Source: Ascarosepion bandense (taxonomy: Eukaryota; Mollusca; Cephalopoda; Sepiida; Sepiidae). Taken from it: 64,000 nucleotides of DNA. The position numbers and the translations under genes were made by a program. The stretch is taken from contig JBBBDQ010001922.1 of assembly GCA_037127315.1 (NCBI GenBank), positions 1,253,501 to 1,317,500 on the forward strand, read 5' to 3'. Within the stretch, counting starts at the first letter, position 1. Each line of letters starts with the position of its first letter. This document shows, piece by piece, positions 20,860 through 30,272 of the stretch. The notes beneath the pieces were generated by a model that was not told where the DNA came from, did not search any database, and saw only the letters and a list, made by a program, of their open reading frames with translations.

Positions 20860-21945
20860 TTCTATTTTGAAATTCCTGTCACGCCACAAAGAATTGATGG
20901 AGATACTCAGTAGGCTCGACATATTTGGGAAAGACATCAGAGTAATTAAGAATCTCTACTGGAAGCAAACAGTTTGTATACGGAGAGGTAACGAATTCAG
21001 CAGATATACAAAGATAGAAAGGGACCTAAGACAAAGATGTGTCTTTTCTACGGATCTGTTCAACTTATACAGTGAGACAATTTTGAGAACCCCAGATGTT
21101 ATACCGGATTTGTAATCGGAGGCCACTGTTTGAACAAAATAAGGTACGCAGATGATACAGCGCTGATTGAAGACACGGAAAGGAAACTACAATACCTCCT
21201 ACAGAAGGTAGCTGAAGAGAGTGATAAAAAAGGACTACAAATAAACTGCAAGAAAACCGAATGCATGGTCATCAGCAAAAAGAGCAGCCCAAAATGCCAA
21301 ATACATGAGGGGGATAATAAAATCAAGCAGGTACGAAAATTTAAATACCTGGGAAGTGTTCTAACAGAAGACGGAAAGTCAGAAACAGAGATTCAAAGGC
21401 GAATTGGTATGGTGAAGGACGCGTTCTAGAAGCTGAGTAGAATATTAAGGGACAGGAAAATTTCGCTAGAAACAAGGAAGAGAGTACTGGATTGCTATGT
21501 GATGTCAGTTCTTCAATATGGCAGTGAATGTTGGACAATATTATCGAAGATGAAAGAAAAACTTTAAGTAGGTGAAATGTGGTTCTACAGAAGGATGTTT
21601 AGGATATAAAGGCCAAACATGTGAGCAATGGTGAGATTTTGGAAAGGATGGAAACGAAATAGAAATTAATACTGAGCATCAGGAAGAGACAACTAAAGTT
21701 CTTGGGACATGCAATGAGGAAGGAGGGCTTGGGGAACCTGATACTAACAGGCCATATAGAGGGGAAAAAGAGACAGGGGGAAAGCAGCGGATAACATATT
21801 TGAAGGACCTGAGCAGTTGGATGACAGAACGGAGGTTGCGCGTTGTTACAGGAGAAAGCGTGCTCAGAGCCACCACGGATAGGGAGTCGTGGAAAGCCAT
21901 GATGGCGCACGTCCTGAAAGGACAAAGCACATCAAAGAGAAAGTA
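20860..21945 (+). pseudogene. RTE-clade LINE, RT palm to C-terminus
   Basis: About 1.1 kb, open in pieces. Reads RHKELMEILSRLDIFGKDIR, then TKIERDLRQRC. The catalytic YADD (21145-21156) follows in RYADDTALIEDTERKLQYL, then LQINCKKTECMVISKK, KFKYLGSVLTEDG, RRIGMVKDAF, RVLDCYVMSVLQYGSECW and the C-terminal arm RKRQLKFLGHAMRKEGLGN. The order matches RTE/BovB proteins. Stops at 21113 and 21427 and a frameshift after 21540 disable it. 5' truncated: endonuclease absent. Confidence 0.88.
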
Positions 21946-21949
21946 GTCA

Positions 21950-22262
21950 CGATTTTATAAATACTTTCATGGTAATTGTAACGATGGACTCTTCGCTATG
22001 GTACCTAAACTTTATAAATTTTAGCGCATTATTAAATTAGCGACAAGGTCACATTAATTTATAGTTGAATTGTTTAGAAATTCTATGCTAACAATTTCTT
22101 TCTTTGCATTTCTCATTAGCGAACATTACGATTTCTTTCTTTTCGGCTTTGATCTTAAAAAATTAAATGTAATGTGAATAGTTATCTATTTTCTTCCTAA
22201 TTAGTCTTCTGTTATTCTGGCTTCTTAATAACAATTCTCTTTTTTTCCTTCTTTCATTTTCA
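21950..22262 (+). pseudogene. LINE-B 3' fragment
   Basis: Parallels 23270-23309 plus 23791-24000: TCGCTATGGTACCTAAACTT, ATTAGCGACAAGGTC, TTCTATGCTAACAATTTCTT. It is the RT C-terminal region of a LINE related to LINE-A but with its own 3' end. It is important because it supplies the uninterrupted version of the 5S-tRNA insertion site at 23309. Confidence 0.6.
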
Positions 22263-22334
22263 GTAACCCCTTCTGTTAGCATTACTAGTGCTAACCTCCA
22301 GCTTTTCGGGTTAACGTTATTGGAAACCTTTTAT

Positions 22335-23088
22335 TGGATCCATTGTTAGGCAAGCTGCTAAGAAAGCTAGTTCACTGTGTCGTGCTAAACAGTTTTTCTC
22401 TTCTAGATCTATGTTGCATAGCCTGAATCAATCCTGCATATATACAAATCAACCATTCGTCCGTGCATAGAGTACTGCTGCCATATATGGTCAGGCGCCC
22501 CCGCTGTTTATCTTAGTTTTCTTGACAGGCCCCAAAGGAGAATCAGTAATATGATAGGTACCGACTTGGCGGCTCGTCTCCAGCCACTTCCTCAACGACA
22601 GGATGTGGCTTCCCTTTGTTCTATAAATACTTTCATGGCGGCTTCTCCAACGAACTTAAATCACTGGTACCTCTGTAACAAGTGTTTACTCGTGCAACCA
22701 GACTGACAACTGGGTCTCACCCATTCACAGTTAGATCAACCAAATGCAGACGACAATTCTACTACTGCAGCTTCTTTTCTCTCACTTTCCGCCTGTGGAA
22801 CTCGCTTCCATATTCTTGCTTTCCTGACGGCTACAACCTCCAGGGATATAAATGCAATGTCAATAATCATCTCTTAACCACTTGACTCTAGTTCTTTCAC
22901 CACCCCGTATATTCTTTCCTTTCTCTCCACCTTAGCAACTGTCATTACACCTGTATTCTCATCCTTCTATTGCTCCTTTCTCACCGGTTCGTCTTTCTCT
23001 TCACTCTCTTCTATCTAATCTTTTTACACTTATGTAGCCCTCTGTACATCAGTGACGTTACCGTCTTGCTCGGGGTGATACGATTATA
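22335..23088 (+). pseudogene. LINE-A RT C-terminal domain and 3' end, decayed
   Basis: Homologous to 60386-61128. Pieces in shifting frames: QAAKKASSLCRAKQFF, CRAPAVYLSFLDRP, FYCSFFSLTFRLWNSLPYSC and FPDGYNLQGYKCNVNNHLLT (22682-22885). The 3'UTR follows and ends at CTTGCTCGGGGTGATACG near 23080. Many frameshifts. Confidence 0.8.
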
Positions 23089-23149
23089 TATATAATTAAA
23101 CCATTCGTCCATATCTCGGATATTGCTGCCACATATGGTCCATTGCTTC

Positions 23150-23309
23150 TGGTATATATATATATTCTTGATAAATTTCAAAAAGTTTGGTATATTATTG
23201 CTTTTGACCTGTCACTTTATCTAACTGCGTATAGTTTCTTGACTGTGCTTTTTTTTATAAATGACGTTTATGATAATTGTTCAGATGAGCTCTTTGCTAT
23301 GGTACTCAG
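23150..23309 (+). pseudogene. LINE-B, part upstream of insertion
   Basis: AATTGTTCAGATGAGCTCTT and GCTATGGTACT correspond to the FxxNCSDELFAMVL region preceding the LINE C-terminus. Interrupted at ~23309 by 5S-like sequence; resumes at ~23791. Confidence 0.6.
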
Positions 23310-23426
23310 GCTTACGGCATATCGCATTGAATACATCGGTTCTCGTCCGATCAACGAATTTAAGCAACGTGAGCCTGGTCAGTACTTAGATGGGTGACCG
23401 CTTGGGGAAGCCCAGGCTCTGTAAGC
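23310..23426 (+). pseudogene. 5S rRNA-like sequence (retro-copy head)
   Basis: 117 nt matching metazoan 5S rRNA: GGTTCTCGTCCGATCAACGA, TTTAAGCAACGTG (box A region), CTGGTCAGTACTTAGATGGG, GGTGACCGCTTGGG (box C region). Ends GCTTAC and GTAAGC pair as helix I. It differs from a normal 5S at several conserved places (TTTAAG for GTTAAG, CGTGAGCC for CGTCGGGCC). It has no T-run terminator after 23426 and runs straight into a tRNA-like head. I read it as the 5' module of a chimeric SINE or a fused retrocopy, not a working gene. Confidence 0.9.
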
Positions 23427-23436
23427 GTTCAGTGAT

Positions 23437-23600
23437 AGATGTGCGTTGTGGTGCAGTGAATGTCAGCTTGGAAAGAGAAATCGGTGAGCCGAGTTCGAAT
23501 TCCAGTTGAGTACCCTGCATTCACTTAAGCACTAGTACCCTTAGGAAAGGTATTAATCCGTCACTTCCCTCCAGTTATAGGTTAAATAACGGGATGTGCC
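23437..23600 (+). repeat. SINE-A tRNA-like head fused to 5S
   Basis: GTGCGTTGTGGTGCAGTGAA (A-box region, 23441-23460) and GAGTTCGAATTCC (B box, 23491-23503), then TTAGGAAAGGTATTAATCCG and TTATAGGTTAAATAACGGGA. This is the head and middle of SINE-A, starting 10 nt after the 5S sequence. It leaves the SINE-A consensus after ~23600, before the tail. Confidence 0.88.
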
Positions 23601-23790
23601 TGGAAGCAACCCATCCAGTGTTGGTGTCACAATAAAAGCACCCTTGGTAGCCCTGGTGAAACATCAAGTATTCAGCTATTTGACAAGATTATGAATTTCG
23701 CTATAAACTGCGTCAGGGTTCCAAACACACAGGAAATACTGGAGGGGTGTCGTGAGTTCGATCTCGGCCGAGGTCGCAGGACGACGACGA
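23601..23790 (+). other. 3' part of the 5S-tRNA insert
   Basis: Continues the insertion within LINE-B. Contains GGGGTGTCGTGAGTTCGATC (a further B-box-like GAGTTCGATC) and GCAGGACGACGACGAG just before LINE-B resumes. Origin unknown. Confidence 0.45.
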
Positions 23791-24060
23791 GACTTTCTAA
23801 ATTTATGCACACTACTAGATTGGCGGCAAGGTCTCAACATTTTCTAGTTGATTTGGTGAGATTTAACCGTAAGTTCTATGCTAACGGTTTCTTTTTTCGT
23901 ATGTCTCGCTTGTGGAACTCTCTTCCGGTTTGCATGCTTCAAACATTTAAATATAATGTTAATCGCTCGCTGCTGTCTTCCTGATTATTTTTCTTTTGTT
24001 CTCGTTCCTTAGTAACGTTTCTCTTTTCGAATTCACTCGCCCGAGTAACCCCTTGTGTCT
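23791..24060 (+). pseudogene. LINE-B RT C-terminus after the insertion
   Basis: Open frame: HTTRLAARSQHFLVDLVRFN, RKFYANGFFFRMSRLWNSLP, VCMLQTFKYNVNRSLLSS, stop near 23984. RLWNSLP is the conserved end motif also seen in LINE-A. It continues the frame family interrupted at 23309. Confidence 0.8.
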
Positions 24061-24269
24061 TAGTAGCTCGAAGTTTCGTAAAAGGTACTGTTATAATGTT
24101 CTTCACCCATCGGTGTTTAACTTTGATCTGATTGAAACTAAGCCCTGATGAGCGAAGGCTATCATAACGGTGTCTTTTCAAAGCTTTGAAGTCGGCATGA
24201 CTCTGCTCAACTAAATGACAAACTTTTCCACATGATTCCTATTAACGTTTTATTTCTATCATGATATCG

Positions 24270-24367
24270 AGTAGATTACGACAAAAAAGGCCTGCTTGCC
24301 AAAATATGTTTTTCTGTAAATTCCACCCACACCTATTGAACAGGTGAAGAGGCTCATCCCTTGTTTC

Positions 24368-24375
<8 letters not shown>
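24270..24375 (+). repeat. SINE-D fragment
   Basis: CCACCCACACCTATTGAACA, GGTGAAGAGGCTCATCCCTT, TGTTTCC, cut off by a CT/AT microsatellite at 24370-24407. Confidence 0.65.
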
Positions 24376-24406
<31 letters not shown>

Positions 24407-24407
24407 G
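24376..24407. repeat. (TC)n(TA)n microsatellite
   Basis: CT dinucleotides pass into TA dinucleotides. Confidence 0.9.
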
Positions 24408-24544
24408 AGTTCTAGGTGAAGAGGGCATAAGGTTTTAATATTTTGAGTGCCCCGGTATTTATTTTATTATGAACAGTGCACAATATAATAAATATTATAG
24501 AGTTTAATATAATTATATATTTATAAATTGTACATTGCGGCACG

Positions 24545-24547
<3 letters not shown>

Positions 24548-24594
<47 letters not shown>
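24548..24594. repeat. (AT)n microsatellite
   Basis: AT dinucleotides, about 23 units. Confidence 0.97.
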
Positions 24595-24595
<1 letters not shown>

Positions 24596-24599
24596 TAAC

Positions 24600-25285
24600 G
24601 ATTCTTATTCTTTTATTGTTTCTTACTGTTTCCAGAACGCACGCAGCGCTCTCATATCGACCGGCTTTAGAACAGAATGAAGGATTCGATCTTGTCCAAG
24701 GTTTCATGCCAACGTCATTTGCTGTGAATTAATCTGAAGAACACTCAAGCTATCTTCTTACGCAGGAGAAGTTTTTTTTTCTCTCTCTCTCTGTCTCTCT
24801 CCTTTTGACTTTCGCAGCTCGCAACCTTCATTGCACGTCATGGACAGACGATTATTTCAAAAACGCTCTTCGTCCGCGATGAGCCATTAAAGACTTTCAC
24901 GAAGACATTCAAAATCCTTTTAACTTTCTAAGCGTTCTTTTGCTTTCGTTTCGCCAACATTCAAGAAATAGAAGTTAAGAGCCTTCCGTTTTCGTTTGTC
25001 AACCTGTAGCAGCAGTTCGAAGCATTTACACGATTCTCCTTTTGTTATGGGCACCAGCTCTAGAGCTGTGGTTATCGGTCTGCTCTTGTAAGAACAATTT
25101 TATTACAGTGTTAAATCTTCAAGTGCTGTTATCGATTAATGAACCTATTCCGAGAACAGCAAGCCTTATCTTCTTTATTTGTCTACAAACTAAGCTCAGA
25201 AAACATTACTAATGATGTTACTTATTTTGTAAGGATGTAGAGTAAATTTCTAATGTTATTTATATAAAGAGGATACACTACTTAT
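24600..25285. other. Unassigned sequence
   Basis: Nothing recognised; a CT-rich run lies at 24770-24805. Confidence 0.4.
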
Positions 25286-25289
25286 GAAA

Positions 25290-26039
25290 AGTCTGTTTGT
25301 TTGTTTCGAGGTTTAACGACCAGTCAATCCTTATGGGATCATTTAAGGTCATAACAAATGATTTTGGGTAAAGTTATATTATTTTTACAGAATTTTGGAA
25401 GATATCTTGCTTTTTAAACTTTTCCATTGCTTTCAAGTTGCATTACTTTTTAAATTTTTCACCTGGTGAGGGTCGGATCTATTTTTGAACTTCGAATCTT
25501 TACTTAGATTATATTTTGTTGTATAGTTTGATCTTTTTGAGGAAGGTTAAAATAGTATTAGAGTTTATTTTTTCGAAAAGATCTTTCAGGTTGTTAACAT
25601 TATAGAGGGATTGCCGGATATATGTAAAGTCACTGCAGTCAAGTAGAACATGTTTTCCTGTATAGGGTTCTTGACATGCAATGCATTCAGGAGGTTCTTC
25701 ATTTTTTAGGAGATAAAAGTGGGTTATGTGTTTATGTCCTATTCGAATACAGGATATAATCACTTCTTTGCGTGATTTACTGGGTTCTGATAGTTGTTTC
25801 TTTAGGATGGGTTTGATTTTAAATAATTTGTTGTTTTGACAGTTGTTCCAGGTTTCATGACATTTGTTTAAAATATGAAAAGTCTGAGAAATACGGACAA
25901 AGGAAAGTTTAGTAAAACAGAAGTTAACGTTCAGAAGTACAAGGCATGCCCTTGCGTAGAAAATTGTGGAAACAAATAAACTTAGAAGACTTCTTATCTG
26001 ACGGGTTTTGCATCCACGCGCCAGAGAGTTTGACTGCAA
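25290..26039 (-). pseudogene. I-group-type LINE, C-terminal fragment and 3'UTR
   Basis: A 176-codon minus frame (25509-26039). Its second half reads KPILKKQLSEPSKSRKEVII, SCIRIGHKHITHFYLLKNEE, PPECIACQEPYTGKHVLLDC and SDFTYIRQSLYNVNNLKDLF. The R-x-G-H-x-x-x-T ... C-x-x-C ... H-x-L-x-x-C series is the zinc-binding tail that follows the RNase H region in I-superfamily (I/Nimb/Ingi-like) LINEs. RT and RNase H catalytic motifs are not visible here. 25290-25508 is probably its 3'UTR. The first ~70 codons look like unrelated frame extension. Confidence 0.75.
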
Positions 26040-26277
26040 AACTCAATCCAACCCTTGATATTGTACATTCTACTAAAAAAACAAAAAAACATTTACTTTA
26101 AAAGAAGTCATCGTCCAAAACTACTTTACATACTTTAGTATAGAGTATTGTGCAAAAGTATTAGTACAAAAACTATTTTTATCTTTTATAAGGCATATTG
26201 ACAGAAAATAAAGTAATTTTATTTGATTTACTCAACAAATCTTTTAACAAGAAAAAATACTTGTTACACAATAAATT

Positions 26278-26415
26278 TAATATTTAGTATAATAGTCTTT
26301 TGCTTTGATCACAGCCTTCATTCTGTCAGGCATTGACATCACAAGCTTCTTCAATGTATCTAATGGTATCTCCTGCCAAGCAGCTTGTATTTGTTCCCAA
26401 AGTGTCACTTGCAAA
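26278..26415 (-). pseudogene. Tc1-like transposase C-terminus
   Basis: Minus frame TLWEQIQAAWQEIPLDTLKK, LVMSMPDRMKAVIKAKDYYT, KY, stop (TAA, complement of 26278-26280). The W-x-x-I-p-x-x-x-L-x-x-L-x-x-S-M-P-x-R-x-x-A-V-I-x-A-x-G/D-x-x-T-K-Y ending is characteristic of Tc1-family transposases. Upstream catalytic domain missing. Confidence 0.88.
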
Positions 26416-26665
26416 GTAACATTAAATTTATCAATTCGAGAGGGGGAATTAGAAAAAGTCAGTCATATCCAAGGATAATAGAATAATGAGTAGTTTCAAA
26501 ATAACTTGTTTAATAGAAAATAGGAAAAATTAAATATAACTTCATTTTAATACATCTTTTTACACCTAGTTTTAAACAATCAATATTTATTAGCAGTTTA
26601 CTTGGCTTTTCACCCTGTATTTGAATTTCAGTGAGGTTTTTAGGAAAACTACCCCTGACTTAATA

Positions 26666-26695
26666 CTTTTGCACACTACCGGTAGTGTGCAAAAG
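26666..26695. repeat. 30-bp perfect palindrome
   Basis: CTTTTGCACACTACC followed at once by its exact reverse complement. It resembles two Tc1-type termini joined head to head inside the Tc1 relic. Confidence 0.9.
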
Positions 26696-26817
26696 AGTTA
26701 GGCCAGGTATGATTTTAAACTTTATTTTGATGCCTCATAAAAGATAAAATAGTTCTTGTTCTAATACCTTTGCAAAGTACTGGATATGTTATAAATTATA
26801 CTTTAGAAGAAGTACAA

Positions 26818-26877
26818 CCTACTACGAAAGGGTACATTTTGTTTCGATATTGAAAGGACAATGTCTCATCAGGTAGT
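26818..26877 (-). ncRNA. Hammerhead ribozyme, type I, core intact
   Basis: Minus-strand order: CTAC (stem I), CTGATGA (RC of 26866-26872), stem II GACATTG/TCCTTT/CAATATC with one C-A mismatch, GAAA (RC of 26842-26845), stem III ACAAAA/TGTACCC/TTTCGT with one A-C mismatch, GTA site (RC of 26823-26825), GTAG (stem I). A15.1-U16.1 is kept. All invariant core bases match CUGANGA...GAAA...UH. Confidence 0.72.
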
Positions 26878-27524
26878 TTGTAATGATGGTAATAAACGTT
26901 ATTTTTGAAAAGAAGATTGATGAAAAATCACTTCTTTTTATGAGTAAATCTTTTTGTATGAGGTAAAGAGGATAGGAAAGATGAGAGAACAAAAAGAGGA
27001 AACAAAGCTGCACTTTTGAATAATTCCTATGTCTGTGTATGTGATTTCACCATTTTTTAAAATGTCAAAGGTCTTTTGTTTTATACAATGTTACTAACAA
27101 ATGTATCTATCTACAATTTATTTCCGGCCAAAGTTTGAAATTTTTATTTCTTTGCGGCTCTTGTTCTCTCCCCCATCATTTTCTTACCCCTGTGCAGTTT
27201 CTCACTTTTTCCTCTTCGTTAAACCCAGACGTCGCGTAACCGATGTCTGTATACTCATACTTTACTTCCTACCTAAATTTGGGGTCTGTTTCTCCCTGAG
27301 CCATCTTTCATTGGCTCTTTCCTCGTGTTTCTTAATTTCTTTCTCTCTTGTTTTTCTGTTTTTAATTTCCTCTGTGACTTTTTCTTTACCCATTTTTTTA
27401 TTTCCCTTTTTGTTTTCTCATCTTTCCTATCCTCTTTACCTCATACGATTAAATTTTGCCAATAAAAGGAAGTGAATTTTCATCAATTTTCGTTTAAAAA
27501 ATAACGTTTATTATCATCATTACT

Positions 27525-27586
27525 AACTACCTAATGAGACATTGTTCTTTCAATATCGAAACAAAATGTACACTTTTGTAGTAAAC
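27525..27586 (+). ncRNA. Hammerhead ribozyme, G5 mutated
   Basis: The partner in the right arm: CTAATGA (27531-27537) in place of CTGATGA, stem II GACATTG/TTCTTT/CAATATC, GAAA (27558-27561), stem III ACAAAA/TGTACAC/TTTTGT (perfect 6 bp), GTA site (27578-27580), GTA stem I. The G5-to-A change should inactivate it. Confidence 0.7.
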
Positions 27587-27612
27587 TGTAAGTTGTAAAT
27601 GTTCTAAAGTAT

Positions 27613-27638
27613 TATATATATATATATATATATCCACA

Positions 27639-27680
<42 letters not shown>
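27613..27680. repeat. Two (AT)n tracts
   Basis: 27613-27633 and 27645-27679, separated by CCACATGA. Confidence 0.95.
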
Positions 27681-27681
<1 letters not shown>

Positions 27682-27794
27682 ACATGAATAAGGAAAGCCC
27701 AGATGTCGCGGAAGTCAAGTTATTCTAATGTTTTTGTGACACTGGCTGCGTAAACTGAAATGGTCATTTTGTGTATATATATATATGTCAATAA

Positions 27795-27980
27795 ATACTG
27801 GACAATGCTGGACAGTTTCCCCAAAACTAAAGAAGAGATCTGAAGCAACAAAAATGTGGTTCTACTGAAGGATGCTGAGAATACCATGAACTAAAAATTA
27901 AAGCCACAACGAAGTTTTAGAGAAAATGGAAACAAAAAAAGGACACATACTTAACATCAGGAAGAGAAAGTTAAAGTTAG
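27795..27980 (+). pseudogene. RTE-clade LINE fragment
   Basis: ATGTGGTTCTACTGAAGGAT, GCTGAGAATACCATGAACT and CATCAGGAAGAGAAAGTTAA match the MWFYRRMLRI...IRKRQLK region of the RTE copies. Very decayed. Confidence 0.6.
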
Positions 27981-27984
27981 CGAT

Positions 27985-28260
27985 TTTTTTAAACTTTGCC
28001 CAATTGCCACAAAGTCGGTTGCTGCGTGTCCAATTACGGCGGTGCGTGGTCGACGGCTAGGCGTCTGACTCGTGTCTCATCACGCCGGCGTGTGGTTACC
28101 GATTTCTTCGAAACTGAGCGAATTTTTTCAAATTTGCCCGACTGCCACAAAGCCGCCTGCTGCGCGTCCGATCACGGCGGCGTGTGGTCGGCTACTGAAT
28201 GTCGGATTCGCCTGCCAGCCTGCCTGAACGCCTGCCTGTCACACGCATACCGGCCTGGTA
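27985..28260. repeat. GC-rich tandem duplication, two ~135-bp units
   Basis: TTGCCACAAAGTCGGTTGCT...TTACGGCGGTGCGTGGTCG near 28000-28050 recurs as CTGCCACAAAGCCGCCTGCT...TCACGGCGGCGTGTGGTCG near 28140-28190. Much richer in GC and CpG than the rest of the window. Confidence 0.7.
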
Positions 28261-28284
28261 TGGGGTACATAAGGAAGAAGGAGG

Positions 28285-28927
28285 GCTTTTTTTTTTAATC
28301 GTTTCACCTCGAGCAAGGCATTCCACTGCCACTATTGCGCAGGGGGTTACATAGGGGTGGGGAAGTGATGAGAAAGGATGGTTAGATATAGGAAATGTCA
28401 GAAGGAGGGTGATAGACGGGTAAGGATACCGAGAATGAGGGTTGGTTAGATGGTGAGAGTGTTTGAGAGAATAGATGCAAGTAGTGTGTTAGGACGTGTC
28501 TATTGACCTTACATTTAAGCTCCTGGAGATTGTAGCCGTCGAGGAAGCAGGCACGTGGAAGGGAATTCCACATGCGGGAAGCGCCGGAAAAGAAGCTGTT
28601 GGAGTAGAATTACGGTTACATCTTATCTGTTTCACTGTAAAAGGGTGGGAACTAGTTGCCAATCCAGTATCTCGTGTAAATTCGTACCTAGGCGGCACCA
28701 ATGACCTAAGTTCATCGGAGCAGAAGCCGTGAAAGTATTTATAGAAGAGGCACGGAGGTAAGCCACGTCACGCCGATGAGAGAGTGGTTGCAGCCGGTCC
28801 GCGAGCCACGTCACGCCGATGAGAGAGTGGTTGCAGCCGGTCCGCGAGCCACGTCACGCCGATGAGAGAGTGGTTGCAGCCGGTCCGCGAGCCACGTCAC
28901 GCCGGTGAGAGAGTGGTTGCAGCCGGT
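28285..28927 (-). pseudogene. LINE-A 3' end with internal 43-bp repeat
   Basis: Minus-sense tail at 28290-28350 (CTTGCTCGAGGTGAAACG), then the C-terminal domain in shifting frames: FTRDTGLATSSHPFTVKQIR, LPACGIPFHVPASS. Toward the 5' side a 43-bp unit (GCCACGTCACGCCGATGAGA...GTTGCAGCCGGTCCGCGA on +) is repeated four times at ~28760-28927. That unit encodes ADRLQPLSHRRDVA on minus, once per normal LINE. The element stops there. Confidence 0.82.
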
Positions 28928-28934
28928 TAGAAAA

Positions 28935-29116
28935 TTTGATATACACATGACGGATTGAAGACAATAGGGGACACAGAAAAACTACGCATTTTTGAGAAAA
29001 TCGATGGAGGAACAGGTTTAGAAATAATAAAAAGACAGAATTTTGGAAACCTGCAAGGGACAGGAAATTGTGAAGAGCCATTATCGCCTACATCCTGAGT
29101 AGATACGGCACATAAA
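28935..29116 (+). pseudogene. RTE-clade LINE 3' fragment
   Basis: GAAGAGCCATTATCGCCTAC, ATCCTGAGTAGATACGGCAC parallels the KAMIAFILKGQGT end of 8985-9326. Highly diverged. Confidence 0.5.
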
Positions 29117-30230
29117 ATGCATATGGTATGTTTTTGTTATTTAGAGGGAAGATTTCAGAATAAATGTGACGCTAAACCCAACAGAAAAGACGAACAACGG
29201 TTAGTTAAATATGGTTAGGTTAAAACACAATGATAATTATCAATGTTCCCAGTTCACTAATTTTTGTCCTTGAACCATCATAATTTAAATTTTTTTTTTT
29301 TTTGTAAAAATAAAATAAAAACAGGAAAGGATTAATTCCAGAGGAGATGCAAAGGAAACAACCTCCTCCTTTACTTTCTCCGATCGTGGAAGGTTTAAGA
29401 ACTGCCAGAACCATGCCCAATGACAAATAACGGAAAAGTTCCATTTTATGTCGCACACAAAATCGCCCGCTTGTTTTGTGACACCGGAAACTCAAGAAAC
29501 CATTTTCTTCAGACTAAAAGAAACAAAAAAATAAATAAATAAAAAAAAGTGGCCTGTAGGTCACTTGGTAAATTCTTTGTTTTCCCAAACAAATATTATC
29601 TTTCACTTAAAAGGACGCGCGAACCACCTCCTCACGTTAAAATGGCGCCGGTTTATTCCACAAAAAATATGGAACCTAAAATACTGACTTTGGTCCGTAA
29701 TTTATGGACACGTCGACCGGACACACCTCTTTCCATCACCATCCACACACGCCATCAGACGAAAAACAAAAATGGCGTATACATAGAAAAGCATGTTTAC
29801 ATAAGGCAACCGCTCTCCATTTTTCCTGGAAATAACCGAGCGAGATAGATTAAGGCCCCAAAGTGGACAGCTTGTCTGACAAAACAAATGTCTAAAACAC
29901 CGCCAAACCGATTTTTTTGCAGCACTTATTTGTGACTTGTCTTCACTCACTTCCCCCGGGGGATCTGCCAGAAATAATGAAAACAGACAGCCACAAATTG
30001 ACTCTCAGACCAGGAGAAACTCCGACTAGATTATAAAACAATCATCGTTTTGGAGACCTTAAGCAAAGTCCTTGGCAATCAATATTACTGAACAACTTTT
30101 TCGGGAAGCCTGGTCGTGAAGCAAAGTTTAACGAGGTTATATGAAAAACAATGCGTACAGTAACGAATCTCATTCTCTGTTGATGCTCAGCCACACCCAC
30201 AAATTATGTGGTTTTATATTAGACAAAGTC
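29117..30230. other. Unassigned sequence
   Basis: No recognised gene or repeat. The + ORF 29549-29848 has no motif I know. Confidence 0.4.
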
Positions 30231-30232
30231 GA

Positions 30233-30269
<37 letters not shown>
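30231..30269. repeat. (TA)n tail of hammerhead element
   Basis: TA dinucleotides directly 3' (minus sense) of the hammerhead element. Confidence 0.93.

Positions 30270-30272
<3 letters not shown>

Larger units (their letters stand above)
26149..26779 (-). mobile_element. Tc1/mariner element, internally deleted
   Basis: Inverted termini: left GCAAAAGTATTAGTACAAAA then CTATTTTTATCTTTTATAAG; right (reverse complement) GCAAAGGTATTAGAACAAGA then CTATTTTATCTTTTATGAGG. Near the left end the minus strand encodes a Tc1 transposase C-terminus. The ~630-bp length and lack of DDE residues show internal deletion. Confidence 0.8.
26806..27612. repeat. Long inverted repeat with hammerhead motifs, probable PLE pLTR pair
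   Basis: Left arm ~26806-27010 and right arm ~27405-27612 are ~200-bp diverged inverted repeats. Both contain GATATTGAAAGAACAATGTC-like sequence (GGACAATG in the left arm), AATAAACGTTATTTTT and ATGAGGTAAAGAGGATAGGA. The ~390-bp spacer has no recognised gene; the + frame 27101-27475 is hydrophobic low complexity that runs into the right arm. Each arm contains a hammerhead core. Inverted pLTRs with hammerheads are described for PLEs; no RT is visible between these arms. Confidence 0.65.

Noticed and set aside
23310..23426. Functional 5S rRNA gene
   Set aside because: Changes at conserved positions, no T-run terminator, and direct fusion to a SINE head.
24144..24185. CTGATGAGCGAAGG as a hammerhead
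   Set aside because: No GAAA after a pairing stem II and no plausible stem III.
29549..29848. 99-codon + ORF as a host gene
   Set aside because: No recognisable motif, no splice context I can support, and its length is within chance for this region.
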